Source: Lachnotalea sp. AF33-28 (lineage in GTDB: Bacteria; Bacillota; Clostridia; Lachnospirales; Lachnospiraceae). From it: DNA of 64,000 nt. Location of the stretch: positions 124,001 through 188,000 of the forward strand of contig NZ_QUEE01000002.1 of NCBI RefSeq assembly GCF_003477885.1, given 5' to 3'. The notes below the pieces were generated by a model, which saw only the letters and a list, made by a program, of their open reading frames with translations, did no database searches and was not told the origin of the DNA. Position numbers and translations under genes: made by a program. Below, in pieces: positions 24,164 through 32,430 of the stretch (the first letter of the stretch is position 1; each line of letters begins with the position of its first letter).

Positions 24164-24883
24164 ATGGATTACAGATATATAATTTTTGATGTGGATGATA
24201 CGCTGCTGGATTATCGGCGTGCGGAGTCGGATGCGTTGAAGAAGGTACTGGATGCCTGTGGCATATCGGATGGGGAACGGCTGGCTGAGGAATTTGCGGC
24301 CATCTGTCTCATGGAATGGAGCCGTTACAAGATGGACGAAACGGCTGACAGCGAGGTGCAGCAGGATTATCACAAACGTTATTACGAATATTCCGTCAAG
24401 CGGTTTGAGGTGCTGAAAGAACGGATCAGCACGGCTATGACGGCGGAGGAGATGAGCCGCCGGTATCTGGACGCGTTTGCTTTGGAAAGGGGGGTTCTGC
24501 CTCACGTGCGTCAGGTCCTAAGGATGCTGGCGCGCAGCCACAGGCTGTTTGTCGCCACAAATGGGCTGGCCTTTGTGCAGCGGTCCCGGCTGAAGAGAAT
24601 TCAGAGCTATTTTTCACACATATATATATCAGAGGAAATGGGGATGATTAAGCCGGAACGGGCTTTTTTTACCAGAATCTTAAACGAGCAGGGAATAGAA
24701 AATGCGGAAGAATGCCTGATGGTCGGAGATTCGCTGACCTCGGATATTGCGGGGGCAGCTTCTGCCGGCATGCATACATGCTGGTTTAATCCGAATCACA
24801 AGCAGGCATCTGCACAGACTGTACCGGACTATGAGATAGCAGATCTTAGGAAACTGCTGGCTTTGCTGTCAGCGGAGTCATAA
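24164..24883 (+). CDS. HAD family hydrolase, YjjG-type nucleotidase
   Basis: A 239-residue haloacid-dehalogenase-fold phosphatase. Motif I is FDVDDTLLDY (Asp9 nucleophile region), motif II is VATNG at about 125, the motif III lysine is in GMIKPERAFF, and motif IV is MVGDSLTSDI. The helical cap and the GMHTCWFNP ending match YjjG-type pyrimidine nucleotidases, which remove non-canonical nucleoside monophosphates. ATG 24164 has GAAGGAGGG upstream, directly after a copy of the two-hairpin repeat. Substrate is inferred from family. Confidence 0.85.
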   Translation: MDYRYIIFDVDDTLLDYRRAESDALKKVLDACGISDGERLAEEFAAICLMEWSRYKMDETADSEVQQDYHKRYYEYSVKRFEVLKERISTAMTAEEMSRRYLDAFALERGVLPHVRQVLRMLARSHRLFVATNGLAFVQRSRLKRIQSYFSHIYISEEMGMIKPERAFFTRILNEQGIENAEECLMVGDSLTSDIAGAASAGMHTCWFNPNHKQASAQTVPDYEIADLRKLLALLSAES

Positions 24884-24945
24884 AGGCAGAGACAGAAGCT
24901 CGATCGGCAGTGAAACGGCAAATGGGCCGTAAGGAGGAATGACGG

Positions 24946-27348
24946 ATGTATCTAACAGGGAATGACATCAGACAGGAAGAAAAATTTAATCTGGATTGGT
25001 TTTTCTATCATGGGGAATCGGCGCCGGAACAGCCTGGCAGCTTAAACCTTAACGGTTACCGAGGTGTAAAACTGCCTCATGACTGGAGCCTGGACTATCC
25101 GTTTCGTGAGACGGCAGAATCCTGCGGATCAGGCGGATATGTGGAAACCGGGATCGGATGGTATAAAAAGCTGTTTGCGGTTAAAGAGGAAGCTCTGCAA
25201 AACCGCCGCGTTTTTATAAGCTTTGAGGGCGCGTATATGCGTGCCTGCGTATGGTTGAACGGGGAATATCTGGGAGAGCATATCTATGGATATACGCCTT
25301 TTGAATGGGATGTTACGGAGCTGTTAGAGGGCGGAGCGGATGCGGTGAATGTGCTGGATGTGCGCATCGACAATTCGGCACAGCCGAATTCCCGCTGGTA
25401 TTCCGGTTCCGGCATCACCAGGAATGTATGGATCAGGAGCGTGGGTGAGACCCATGTGAAAACGAATGGCATATATGTCCGTCAGGAAAAGGTGACCAAA
25501 ACAGAAGCAATTCTTTCTATAGAAACGGATATAACGGCCGGCAGCCCGGTTAAGATAGAGCATACAATCCTCTGTCCGGACGGCAGTGCAGCATCGGTTT
25601 GTGTCTGTGAAGAGGTGAAGGGGCACGGTGATGCAAAGGCAATTGTATCCGGGCCGAAGTTATGGTCGCCGGATGAACCGGCTCTTTACTGCGTGATCAC
25701 CAGGCTGTACGATGGCACAGGAAACATACTGGATGAGGTGCGGACGAGAATCGGTCTGCGTCAGGCTGTATTTGACTGCGATAAAGGGTTTCTGCTAAAC
25801 GGAGAGCCGGTCAAGATAAATGGCGTATGCCTGCATCACGACGGAGGATGCGTGGGTGCGGCGGTGCCGCGCCAGATTTGGAAACGCCGTCTGGAGAGAT
25901 TAAAGGCTATGGGGGCAAACGGTATCCGAATGTCCCATAATCCGCCGGATCCCGGCCTGCTGGATCTGTGTGACGAACTCGGATTTCTGGTTATGGACGA
26001 GTCTTTTGATGAGTGGTGCATCCTGAAGGGGAAAGAGCTGGGCAGCAATACACATGAGAGCAGGGGGTATTCCGAATGGTTCGAGCGCTGCCATGAGGAG
26101 GATCTGGAGGCCATGCTTCGCCGGGACCGCAATCATCCCTGCATAGTGATCTGGAGCATCGGCAATGAAGTCCCGGATCAGACCGATCCGAACGGGCATC
26201 TGACCGCGCGGCATTTGAAAGAAATCTGCCGGCGTCTGGCCCCGGACCGCCCTGTAACCGCGGCAAATGACCAGATCTGTGCGGAACCGAGAGCTGCGAG
26301 GCAGGAATTTTTAGATGAGCTGGATGTGGTCGGCTATAACTATGTGGACCGGTGGCGGACCAGAGCGGAAAATTTCTATGATGATGACAAACGGGCTGAC
26401 CCGAAGCGGTGTATGATCGGCACCGAGCACCGCAGCTGTGGAGATGTGAGGGATGAGTATCCTCTGCCGGGAGAGATGGGCTGGTGGCGGCAGCCGTATT
26501 ACAGCATGCCGGTCACAGTGGGAAAACTGCTGAAATTTACGATGACCCATGATTATGTGGCAGGTGATTTCATGTGGACCGGAATAGACTACCTGGGAGA
26601 GGCGCAGTGGCCTAACCGGTCCTCCAGCGCAGGAGTCATGGATACCTGCGGCTTTGAAAAATACGGATATTATTTTTATCAGAGCATCTGGAAGAGAAAG
26701 GATGCGATGGCGCATCTAATTCCACATTGGAACCTGGATGTGCCGGAGGGAAGTATTGTGCCGGTGCTGGGCTTTACCAACTGTGAAAGCGCGGAATTGA
26801 TTCTGAACGGGAAATCCTACGGCAGAAAAGCAGGTACCTATCCGTCCTATGGGATGACGCAGAGGTACGGCCACTTTGACCGGGAGCTGATTGCTGTCAA
26901 TACGGATGATATGTTCCTTAGCTGGGATGTGCCGTATGAACCGGGCTGCATTGAGCTGATCGGTTACAGGCAGGGCGCGGAGGTATGCAGGCATACTGTA
27001 CATACCGCGGGGGAGCCCTATGCGCTGAAGGCTTCTGTTTATCAGAAGCATGCCGCGGCGGATGGCCTGGATGTGGGGCAGATCGAGGTGGAAGTGGTGG
27101 ATGCCCGAGGGTTCTGGTGCCCCCAGGCGGACCGCGAGATACTGTTTGAAGCGGATGGGCCGGCGGAGGTGATCGGAGTGGATAACGGCAGGCCGGACAG
27201 CCATGAAAGCCTGCGGTCCGACCGTATCCGTGCCTTCCACGGGCGCGCATTTACCGTGATCCGTTCCAGCGGTGAAGCCGGCAGATGTACAGTGAAAATG
27301 AATGCGGCGGGGCTTCAGAGCGACAGTGTGGAAATTATATTTGAGTGA
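24946..27348 (+). CDS. Glycoside hydrolase family 2 beta-galactosidase, intact
   Basis: An 800-residue GH2 enzyme. It opens with the jelly-roll sugar-binding domain (KLPHDWSLDYPF, WYSGSGITRNVW), continues with an immunoglobulin-like domain and then the TIM barrel, starting FLLNGEPVKINGVCLHHD, the region missing from the GH2 gene at 9479. Glu408 in SIGNEVPD is the predicted acid/base and Glu494 in GTEHRS the nucleophile. After the barrel come DUF4982-like and invasin-like beta domains (QIEVEVVDARGFWCPQ). No signal peptide. Substrate is probably a beta-galactoside, but GH2 members of this build vary. AAGGAGG precedes ATG 24946. No transporter is adjacent. Confidence 0.92.
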   Translation: MYLTGNDIRQEEKFNLDWFFYHGESAPEQPGSLNLNGYRGVKLPHDWSLDYPFRETAESCGSGGYVETGIGWYKKLFAVKEEALQNRRVFISFEGAYMRACVWLNGEYLGEHIYGYTPFEWDVTELLEGGADAVNVLDVRIDNSAQPNSRWYSGSGITRNVWIRSVGETHVKTNGIYVRQEKVTKTEAILSIETDITAGSPVKIEHTILCPDGSAASVCVCEEVKGHGDAKAIVSGPKLWSPDEPALYCVITRLYDGTGNILDEVRTRIGLRQAVFDCDKGFLLNGEPVKINGVCLHHDGGCVGAAVPRQIWKRRLERLKAMGANGIRMSHNPPDPGLLDLCDELGFLVMDESFDEWCILKGKELGSNTHESRGYSEWFERCHEEDLEAMLRRDRNHPCIVIWSIGNEVPDQTDPNGHLTARHLKEICRRLAPDRPVTAANDQICAEPRAARQEFLDELDVVGYNYVDRWRTRAENFYDDDKRADPKRCMIGTEHRSCGDVRDEYPLPGEMGWWRQPYYSMPVTVGKLLKFTMTHDYVAGDFMWTGIDYLGEAQWPNRSSSAGVMDTCGFEKYGYYFYQSIWKRKDAMAHLIPHWNLDVPEGSIVPVLGFTNCESAELILNGKSYGRKAGTYPSYGMTQRYGHFDRELIAVNTDDMFLSWDVPYEPGCIELIGYRQGAEVCRHTVHTAGEPYALKASVYQKHAAADGLDVGQIEVEVVDARGFWCPQADREILFEADGPAEVIGVDNGRPDSHESLRSDRIRAFHGRAFTVIRSSGEAGRCTVKMNAAGLQSDSVEIIFE

Positions 27349-27365
27349 TGTATCCGGTTGAAACG

Positions 27366-27845
27366 TTATTCAAAGTTAAATTCCTCTTCCCAGTTGAAGA
27401 AGGCGGAGGATTCGATGCTGTCCGGCCAATGGCGGCACCAGACGGGAACTGAGGGCCGGTCTGGCCTGTCAAGGCTTGGTGTATAGGGCTTGATATCGAG
27501 CACAGGCGTGTGATCATCCGCATCGGTATAGGCAATTCGGATGATGCCGTTTTCGTGATCGATGTCAATTACTTCTGAAGTGGTCAGCGCGATGGGATTG
27601 GGACGCAGCGGGGATCTGGTAGCGAAGATTCCCATAGTGTCAGGGCCGTGTTTATAGGGCTTTTGAGCCTGCAGCAGGGAGCGGGACAGCTCATCGTCAA
27701 AGCCGCTGAACCACCAGATGACTTGGATGTGGCTGAACCCTTCCAGCGCCAGCAGAGCCGGGACAAACTTCTCCTGTATTTTTATGCAGCATCCTTCCTC
27801 ACTGTTTCGGATCACTCCGATGGGATTTACTTTCATTTCTGTCAT
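27366..27845 (-). CDS. trmO: tRNA m6t6A37 methyltransferase TrmO
   Basis: A 159-residue TrmO/TsaA (VirR) family protein, which transfers a methyl group from SAM to N6-threonylcarbamoyl-adenosine 37 of some tRNAs. Family marks are PIGVIRNSEEG at the N-terminus, SHIQVIWWFSGFD, and the signature FATRSPLRPNPIALT at about 74-88. The C-terminal part DIKPYTPSLD is complete. GGAGG lies before ATG 27845. Its promoter shows the unusual 19-bp spacer of MerR-controlled promoters and overlaps the end of the upstream MerR gene, so this tRNA-modification gene appears to be under ligand control. Confidence 0.93.
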   Translation of the reverse strand: MTEMKVNPIGVIRNSEEGCCIKIQEKFVPALLALEGFSHIQVIWWFSGFDDELSRSLLQAQKPYKHGPDTMGIFATRSPLRPNPIALTTSEVIDIDHENGIIRIAYTDADDHTPVLDIKPYTPSLDRPDRPSVPVWCRHWPDSIESSAFFNWEEEFNFE

Positions 27846-27878
27846 AAATTATTTCCTCCATTTCGATTTAGTAAATGG

Positions 27879-27909
27879 AGTATAAACCCTCACATCATGT
27901 GAGAGTCAA
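27879..27909 (-). promoter_or_regulatory. MerR-type promoter of trmO
   Basis: On the minus strand, TTGACT (27909-27904) and TATACT (27884-27879) are separated by 19 bp, and the spacer contains the perfect dyad CTCACAT-G-ATGTGAG (27889-27903). An overlong spacer with a central dyad is the hallmark of promoters activated by MerR proteins. The MerR gene ends inside it. Confidence 0.78.
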
Positions 27910-28713
27910 GGGGATCTGCAGTTCCACCAGATAACGGGCAGGATCGTCTTCATTCCACGGTCCTCTGTGTACGATCTGCCGGTCTGGCCCGGACATCCTG
28001 TAACGGCTGTTTTGCTGGAGCCATCCGGCAAAAGCCGCATAGGAACCGGCAATATTGGAAAATGGGCCATATGCCATGGTGCTGGCCATAACCGGCACCG
28101 CCTCAATCGTGCGGTATAGGAATCGCCCTGCACTTGTTCCGGCATGTTTGACCGGCACACACAGCTCCACATCCACATCACGCTCTCTGTAATCAGGATC
28201 ATGATAAACCGAAAACACGCAGTCCGTGATCTGCACCGGATGTTCGGAAATAAAAGAAGAGAGTTCTTTCCACAATTCGCCTTCAGCATAATAATCGGGA
28301 ATGGTTCTGCGAAGGGTGAGTGCCTGGCAGGCAGGTATGGATTTCATGAGAATTTGACAGTGCATTTCGTCCTTACTGCCGGCTTTCACAGCTTTCCTTG
28401 CAATTTCTATCTTGCGCAGTTTTTCCCGGTCCTCCTGTATCCGCTTAAGAATCTCGGCAGATTTACGGTCGAGCTCTTCTTCGGTCAGGCCGCTGAATTC
28501 GTTGTTAAGTATTGCTGCGATTTCTGAAACTTGAAAACCGCTGTCTCTAAGATAGATGATTCTGTTCAGCACAGGTATCTGCTCTGCGGAGTACATCCGG
28601 TAGCCGGTCCAGGGATCCGTTTTAGCGGGCGTCAGCAGCCCCGTTTCATCATAATATCGGAGCATACGGATCGAAACTTGTGTCAATTTAGAAAATTCAC
28701 CGATTTTAAACAT
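27895..28713 (-). CDS. MerR family regulator with GyrI-like effector domain
   Basis: A 272-residue activator of the BltR/BmrR build. Residues 1-70 are the MerR winged helix (KIGEFSKLTQVSIRMLRYYDE), then comes a dimerising coiled coil (about 80-115), then a C-terminal GyrI-like ligand-binding domain (CQALTLRRTIPDY to ARYLVELQIPL). Such domains usually bind bulky cationic or aromatic compounds. It is transcribed toward trmO, and the probable operator-promoter of trmO lies at its 3' end. No efflux pump is next to it, which is unusual for this class. The start at ATG 28713 has an AGGCGGTG site. Confidence 0.9.
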   Translation of the reverse strand: MFKIGEFSKLTQVSIRMLRYYDETGLLTPAKTDPWTGYRMYSAEQIPVLNRIIYLRDSGFQVSEIAAILNNEFSGLTEEELDRKSAEILKRIQEDREKLRKIEIARKAVKAGSKDEMHCQILMKSIPACQALTLRRTIPDYYAEGELWKELSSFISEHPVQITDCVFSVYHDPDYRERDVDVELCVPVKHAGTSAGRFLYRTIEAVPVMASTMAYGPFSNIAGSYAAFAGWLQQNSRYRMSGPDRQIVHRGPWNEDDPARYLVELQIPLTLT

Positions 28714-28847
28714 TGTGTCACCGCCTTTTCTACATTATAAAGGATATGAATTTATTTCAACCTGAAACAGAGCGGATTAGTTCATCACTGTAAACAAGGG
28801 ATAAATTGCTGATCAGTCTTAGGAGAATATAAGGAGATTATAAAAAA

Positions 28848-29354
28848 ATGGAGATAAATGTACAGGACTTTTCAGGAAAGTTTGAAGTGCGACGGCTTCA
28901 GGAAAAGGATATTGAAGAGATTCACGAATTGTGTTTGGGAAATCCGGTTTACTATGAACATATGAAATCCCCGGTTTCAGCAGACAGTATCCGTGAGGAT
29001 ATGAAGGCACTGCCGCCTGGAGTTGAATGGGAGGATAAATTCTATATTGGCCACTATCAGGACGGTAAGCTGGTTGCTGTTACGGATCTGATCCTGGGTT
29101 ATCCGGACCTCCAGACGGCCTGGATCGGATTCTTTATGATGAATCGGAAGCTGCAGGGAAGAGGAATCGGTTCCGGCATTGTTGCGGATATGCTGAACTA
29201 TATCAAATCAGCCGGATTTATGTATGCGGGCCTGGGATATGTCAAAGGAAACAATCAGAGCGGCAGCTTCTGGCGTAAGAACGGATTCGTGCCGACAGGC
29301 GCAGAGAGGGAAAACGGGGATTATACAGTTGTTGTGATGCGGCGCGAACTCTGA
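28848..29354 (+). CDS. GNAT family N-acetyltransferase
   Basis: A 168-residue acetyltransferase. FEVRRLQEKDIEEIHELC is the first strand-helix, LVAVTDLILGYP the central strands, and the acetyl-CoA-binding loop is RKLQGRGIGSGIVADM at about 100-115. The ending GFVPTGAERENGDYTVVVM is normal. ATG 28848 has AAGGAG upstream. It is divergent from the MerR gene. Acceptor unknown; it appears complete, unlike the acetyltransferase at 5186-5681. Confidence 0.87.
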   Translation: MEINVQDFSGKFEVRRLQEKDIEEIHELCLGNPVYYEHMKSPVSADSIREDMKALPPGVEWEDKFYIGHYQDGKLVAVTDLILGYPDLQTAWIGFFMMNRKLQGRGIGSGIVADMLNYIKSAGFMYAGLGYVKGNNQSGSFWRKNGFVPTGAERENGDYTVVVMRREL

Positions 29355-29387
29355 GATGAGGTTGAATGAGCAGGGGGAGGGATTAAG

Positions 29388-30287
29388 ATGAAATGGAATT
29401 GCAGAATATATCCTGACAAAGGAATTTTAAAAGCAGCAGCTTCCTATGACAGGGAAGAACTGTCAGAGCAGCATTTTTTATTGAACCGTGATTTTGCCAT
29501 ACATGAGATCCGATGCGATGGCACCAAAGTTGTTCCTGAGATAACCCAGGTTTAGATTAACGGATGGTATATGGAATATTGTGTACAGAAGGTGGCGGTT
29601 CCGGGAAACTTTAAAAATCTGGAGATATTCTATACCGGCCGCTTATCTGTAACTGTCCCCGACGGTTATGAGGTGATCGCTACAGAGAGACTAAAGAGCC
29701 GGATTGTTCAGGCAGACAGCGTGCAGTTTGCTTATGAAGGAAGCCTTGCTGTCAATAACTTTAATTGTTCAATTGCCCCCTATAAAAAGGTGACTACAAC
29801 TGTCGGAACCTTTTTCCTGCTCAATGACTGCTTGAATATTGATGTTGAAGATATTATGAAAAAGGCTCATGAGTTTATGAACAGCCATTTCGGCGTGCGC
29901 AATATAGCCGCAGATACTGTGTATGCGGCTATTCCGGAGAATTTTGGAAACTTTGCATCCGCTGATGCTGGAGTTGTATATGTGCAGGAATCCACATTTG
30001 CATCTGCGCGGGCGATGGGAATGATCATCCATGAGTTTATACATTTGGGGTGGAATGCAAAGGCAGAAGGCATAGTGCAGCGAATAAGATTTTTTGATGA
30101 GGCGTTTACCTGTTATTTCCAGATGAGAGTCATGGAAGTTCTGACCGGCGATAACGATCTGGTGCATTATTATATCAACAGCTACAGGCAGCAGATGAAC
30201 AGCGGAAAGTATGAACTGGTTCCAATTAGTGAATTTGGGAAATATGAATATGGGGATCTAAATTTTTCAGAGTATAATTTTTCATAA
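29388..30287 (+). pseudogene. M1-like zinc peptidase remnant (nonsense codon and 3' truncation)
   Basis: A frame opening at ATG 29388, after GGGGGAGGG, reads MKWNCRIYPDKG and stops at TAG 29553-29555 after 55 residues. The same frame then continues with INGWYMEYCVQKV and reaches a zinc site HEFIHLGWNAKAEG followed by FFDEAFTCYF. That is the HExxH plus downstream Glu arrangement of M1 gluzincins. The sensible reading ends around YGDL (about 30260), where it runs into the end of an oppositely oriented lipoprotein gene. The gene thus has both a premature stop and a missing C-terminal part. An N-terminally shortened product from ATG 29571 would lack an intact fold. Confidence 0.72.
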
Positions 30288-30508
30288 AGTTCAGATGCAG
30301 GTGTTAATGTAATTTCTTTGTCTCCTCTGCAAATGAGTATGGTATCCGGCTTGGTGAGTGATGCTTCGGGATATATGGATAGGGTTTCTGGTTTTGGACC
30401 TGCTTGGGCTGTACTGCTGCAGCCACAGGTTAGGGTTAGAATGATCAGACATATTATACTGCCTGCAATTTGTTTTTTAATTATTGTTTTTATTTTATTC
30501 TGCCCCAT
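30260..30508 (-). pseudogene. 3'-truncated lipoprotein gene
   Basis: On the minus strand, ATG 30508 opens a typical lipoprotein signal peptide (IAGSIICLIILTLTCGC, lipid cysteine at about residue 30). A short mature region follows with KPDTILICRGDKEITLTP and ELYEKLYSEK. After about 30260 the reading becomes the reverse complement of the peptidase gene, so the remaining mature domain is lost. The segment resembles small Firmicutes lipoproteins of unknown function. Both convergent genes end at the same joint, which points to a single deletion. Confidence 0.62.
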
Positions 30509-30713
30509 AGAAGACCTCATTTCTATAGATATCAACAGGAAGTATTTGCTTATATTTTAGCATGTATTATATATACATTAAATAAGAGTATAGCAATAAA
30601 GCAATGAAGAAAATCAATATGGTTACTGCTAAAAAAAGTTATTTATATTATTTAGTATCAAACGTTTAGAGACGAGCATATTATATTGTGATAGCATATG
30701 TATATAAAAATGC

Positions 30714-30742
30714 TTGTATTTTGCTTTTTAATGTAGTACAAT
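30714..30742 (+). promoter_or_regulatory. Promoter of RelB/YoeB operon
   Basis: TTGTAT (30714-30719), 17 bp, TACAAT (30737-30742), 27 bp before the antitoxin start. The 230 bp upstream (30535-30768) are distinctly AT-rich and otherwise empty. Confidence 0.6.
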
Positions 30743-30768
30743 TAAAACACAAGGAAAGGAGTGATTTT

Positions 30769-31023
30769 ATGGCACAGATTAGCTTGCGTGTTGATGATGA
30801 TGTGAAGCGCGGTGCTGAGCAAACCTTTGATGATATTGGCTTGAGTATGTCAACTGCAATCAACATCTTTTTGAAAAAGGTTGCCAGAGAGCGGCGCATA
30901 CCCTTTGAATTGTCTGCAGATCCATTCTATTCCGAAAGCAATGTACGTTATCTGGAAAAAAAAATGGAGGACTACAAGGCAGGGCGGCTTAATTTAATCG
31001 AACATGGACTGATAGAGGAATAA
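30769..31023 (+). CDS. relB: RelB/DinJ family antitoxin
   Basis: An 84-residue antitoxin. The N-terminal ISLRVDDDVKRGAEQTFDDIG and LSMSTAINIFLKK form the ribbon-helix-helix DNA-binding and dimerising unit of RelB/DinJ. The charged C-terminal half (YLEKKMEDYKAGRLNL) would wrap the toxin. ATG 30769 follows AAGGAAAGGAG; an upstream extension in the same frame lacks a start signal. It is followed after 2 bp by the toxin gene. RelB-type antitoxins repress their own promoter. The surrounding AT-rich DNA suggests recent acquisition. Confidence 0.9.
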   Translation: MAQISLRVDDDVKRGAEQTFDDIGLSMSTAINIFLKKVARERRIPFELSADPFYSESNVRYLEKKMEDYKAGRLNLIEHGLIEE

Positions 31024-31025
31024 CA

Positions 31026-31295
31026 ATGCAGATAAGAGTGATACAATGGGATTTTGACGCATGGGAAGATTATTTGTATTGGCAAGGACAAGACAAAAAG
31101 ATACTGAAGCGGATCAATCAGCTTGTAAAGGACATATGCCGAAATCCGTTTGAAGGGATAGGAAAGCCGGAGCCGTTGAAAGGCAACTTGACTGGCTTTT
31201 GGAGCCGCCGTGTGGACGAAGAACATAGGCTTGTTTATGCGGTTGAGGATAGTGCGGTGGTGGTTATCTCATGCCGGGGACATTATGACGATTAG
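31026..31295 (+). CDS. yoeB: YoeB family ribosome-dependent mRNA interferase toxin
   Basis: An 89-residue Txe/YoeB toxin, which enters the ribosomal A site and cuts mRNA. Conserved blocks are NPFEGIGKPEPLKG, FWSRRVDEEHRLVYAV and ISCRGHY. The catalytic residues of E. coli YoeB (Glu46, Arg65, His83) correspond here to Glu49, Arg68 and His86 with a constant offset of three, so the toxin looks active. It is encoded 2 bp after a RelB/DinJ-type antitoxin rather than a YefM type. Confidence 0.93.
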   Translation: MQIRVIQWDFDAWEDYLYWQGQDKKILKRINQLVKDICRNPFEGIGKPEPLKGNLTGFWSRRVDEEHRLVYAVEDSAVVVISCRGHYDD

Positions 31296-31516
31296 AGGAC
31301 GGGAAACTGCCCTCTTTTCTTTACTAAGTGATAATTTTTGTTAACATAAGGGTGGCGGAGATGGTGGTGACAAGATTCGACAAAATATGTTTGTATATGA
31401 TTAAAAGTAGCGTCATTAAAACTAAATCGTATAGCAATAGAATATACCCAACAAGAATTGATTTTCTTAGAAAAAACTTTGATAAGCACGGACACCGTAA
31501 AGAATAGGAGGGCTCT
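31296..31516 (+). other. Intergenic stretch after toxin gene
   Basis: No confident gene. GGACGGGAAACTGCCCTCTTTTC (31296 onward, in outline) resembles a weak terminator. A 36-codon reading frame around 31400-31507 ends just before the next gene's ribosome-binding site but has no recognisable features. Confidence 0.25.
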
Positions 31517-31966
31517 ATGTGCGATGTAACAATACGCGTGATGACAATCGACGACTATGACCAGATCTATGATTTATGGATACATACGCCGGGAATGGGA
31601 CTAAATAATCTGGATGATTCCAGAGATGGCATTGCGAGATATCTTAAGCGGAATCCCACGACCTGTTTTGCGGCTTTGCAGGGCGGCAAAATTGTAGGGG
31701 TAATATTAAGCGGCCATGACGGGCGGAGAGGGTATATCCATCATACAGCGGTTGCTGTACAGGCGAGGCGTAAGGGAATAGCGGCCGGGCTTGTGTCTCA
31801 TGCTATGGAGGCGCTGAAGCGTGAGGGTATTCATAAAGTTGCTCTGGTGGCATTTGAACGCAACCTGGAAGGCAATGCTTTTTGGGAATCACAGGGCTTT
31901 TCGGTGCGGGAAGATCTGGTCTACCGCAATAAGAATATCAGTGAACTGATCCGAATGGATACATGA
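31517..31966 (+). CDS. GNAT family N-acetyltransferase
   Basis: A 149-residue acetyltransferase with IRVMTIDDYDQIYDLW at the start, the central VGVILSGHDGRRGYIHH strands and the acetyl-CoA loop QARRKGIAAGLV at about 92-103. The ending FWESQGFSVREDLVYRNK is the usual final strand pair. AGGAGGG precedes ATG 31517. It overlaps the frame of the next gene slightly and both are probably co-expressed. Acceptor unknown. Confidence 0.88.
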   Translation: MCDVTIRVMTIDDYDQIYDLWIHTPGMGLNNLDDSRDGIARYLKRNPTTCFAALQGGKIVGVILSGHDGRRGYIHHTAVAVQARRKGIAAGLVSHAMEALKREGIHKVALVAFERNLEGNAFWESQGFSVREDLVYRNKNISELIRMDT

Positions 31967-31989
31967 ACGCATACACGGGAGGAAGAAAA

Positions 31990-32358
31990 ATGGATCTATA
32001 CCGATACTGGTCGGACACGCTTAGGCAGGATGCTGCTGCGATGAGAAGATACTTTCATCCGGATGCGCACATCAGATGGCATAATACCAACGAGCTTTTT
32101 ACAGTGGATGAATTCATTCGGGCGAACTGTGAATATCCCGGCCAATGGGATGGAATTGTGGAACGGGTGGAAAAAACGGAAGATCGGATCATAACTGTAA
32201 CCCATGTATTTACAAAGGATAAGTCGCTGTCGTTTCATGTGGTATCCTTTATCCGGTTAAAGGAAGATAAGATTATTTCCATAGATGAGTATTGGGGAGA
32301 CGATGGTGCTGCACCGCAGTGGAGGCAGGATAAGCAGATCGGGCGCCCGATAAAATAG
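31990..32358 (+). CDS. SnoaL/NTF2-like protein
   Basis: A 122-residue cone-shaped alpha/beta-barrel protein of the NTF2/SnoaL group. It opens with a helix (LYRYWSDTLRQDAAAMRRYF), then HPDAHIRWHNTNELFTVDEF, and continues with VTHVFTKDKSLSFHVVSFIRL and IISIDEYWGDDG, the alternating strands that end in an acidic EYW motif. Members are ligand-binding or isomerase-like. ATG 31990 is chosen because GGAGGAAG lies directly upstream; the frame could begin at 31963 but that start overlaps the previous gene. Role unknown. Confidence 0.78.
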   Translation: MDLYRYWSDTLRQDAAAMRRYFHPDAHIRWHNTNELFTVDEFIRANCEYPGQWDGIVERVEKTEDRIITVTHVFTKDKSLSFHVVSFIRLKEDKIISIDEYWGDDGAAPQWRQDKQIGRPIK

Positions 32359-32366
32359 CGGTTAAA

Positions 32367-32396
32367 ATACGGCACGTTGTTTATGACGTGCCGTAT
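32367..32396. terminator. Bidirectional terminator between convergent genes
   Basis: ATACGGCACGT (32367-32377) and ACGTGCCGTAT (32386-32396) make a perfect 11-bp stem with an 8-nt loop. It is flanked by T-rich sequence on one side and A-rich on the other, between a plus-strand and a minus-strand operon. Confidence 0.82.
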
Positions 32397-32430
32397 TTCA
32401 TTCTGTGTGAAAGCCGGTGCAAAAGCAGGC

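Noticed and set aside
13202..29555. TAG recoded as a sense codon (two genes with premature TAG)
   Set aside because: TAG is the normal stop of many intact genes here, for example at 8421, 12206, 20828, 23404, 24046, 52537 and 58955, so general reassignment is excluded. The two cases are better explained as nonsense mutations.
30535..31300. Prophage or transposon carrying the toxin-antitoxin pair
   Set aside because: AT-rich flank noted, but no integrase, transposase, terminal repeats or attachment site are visible.
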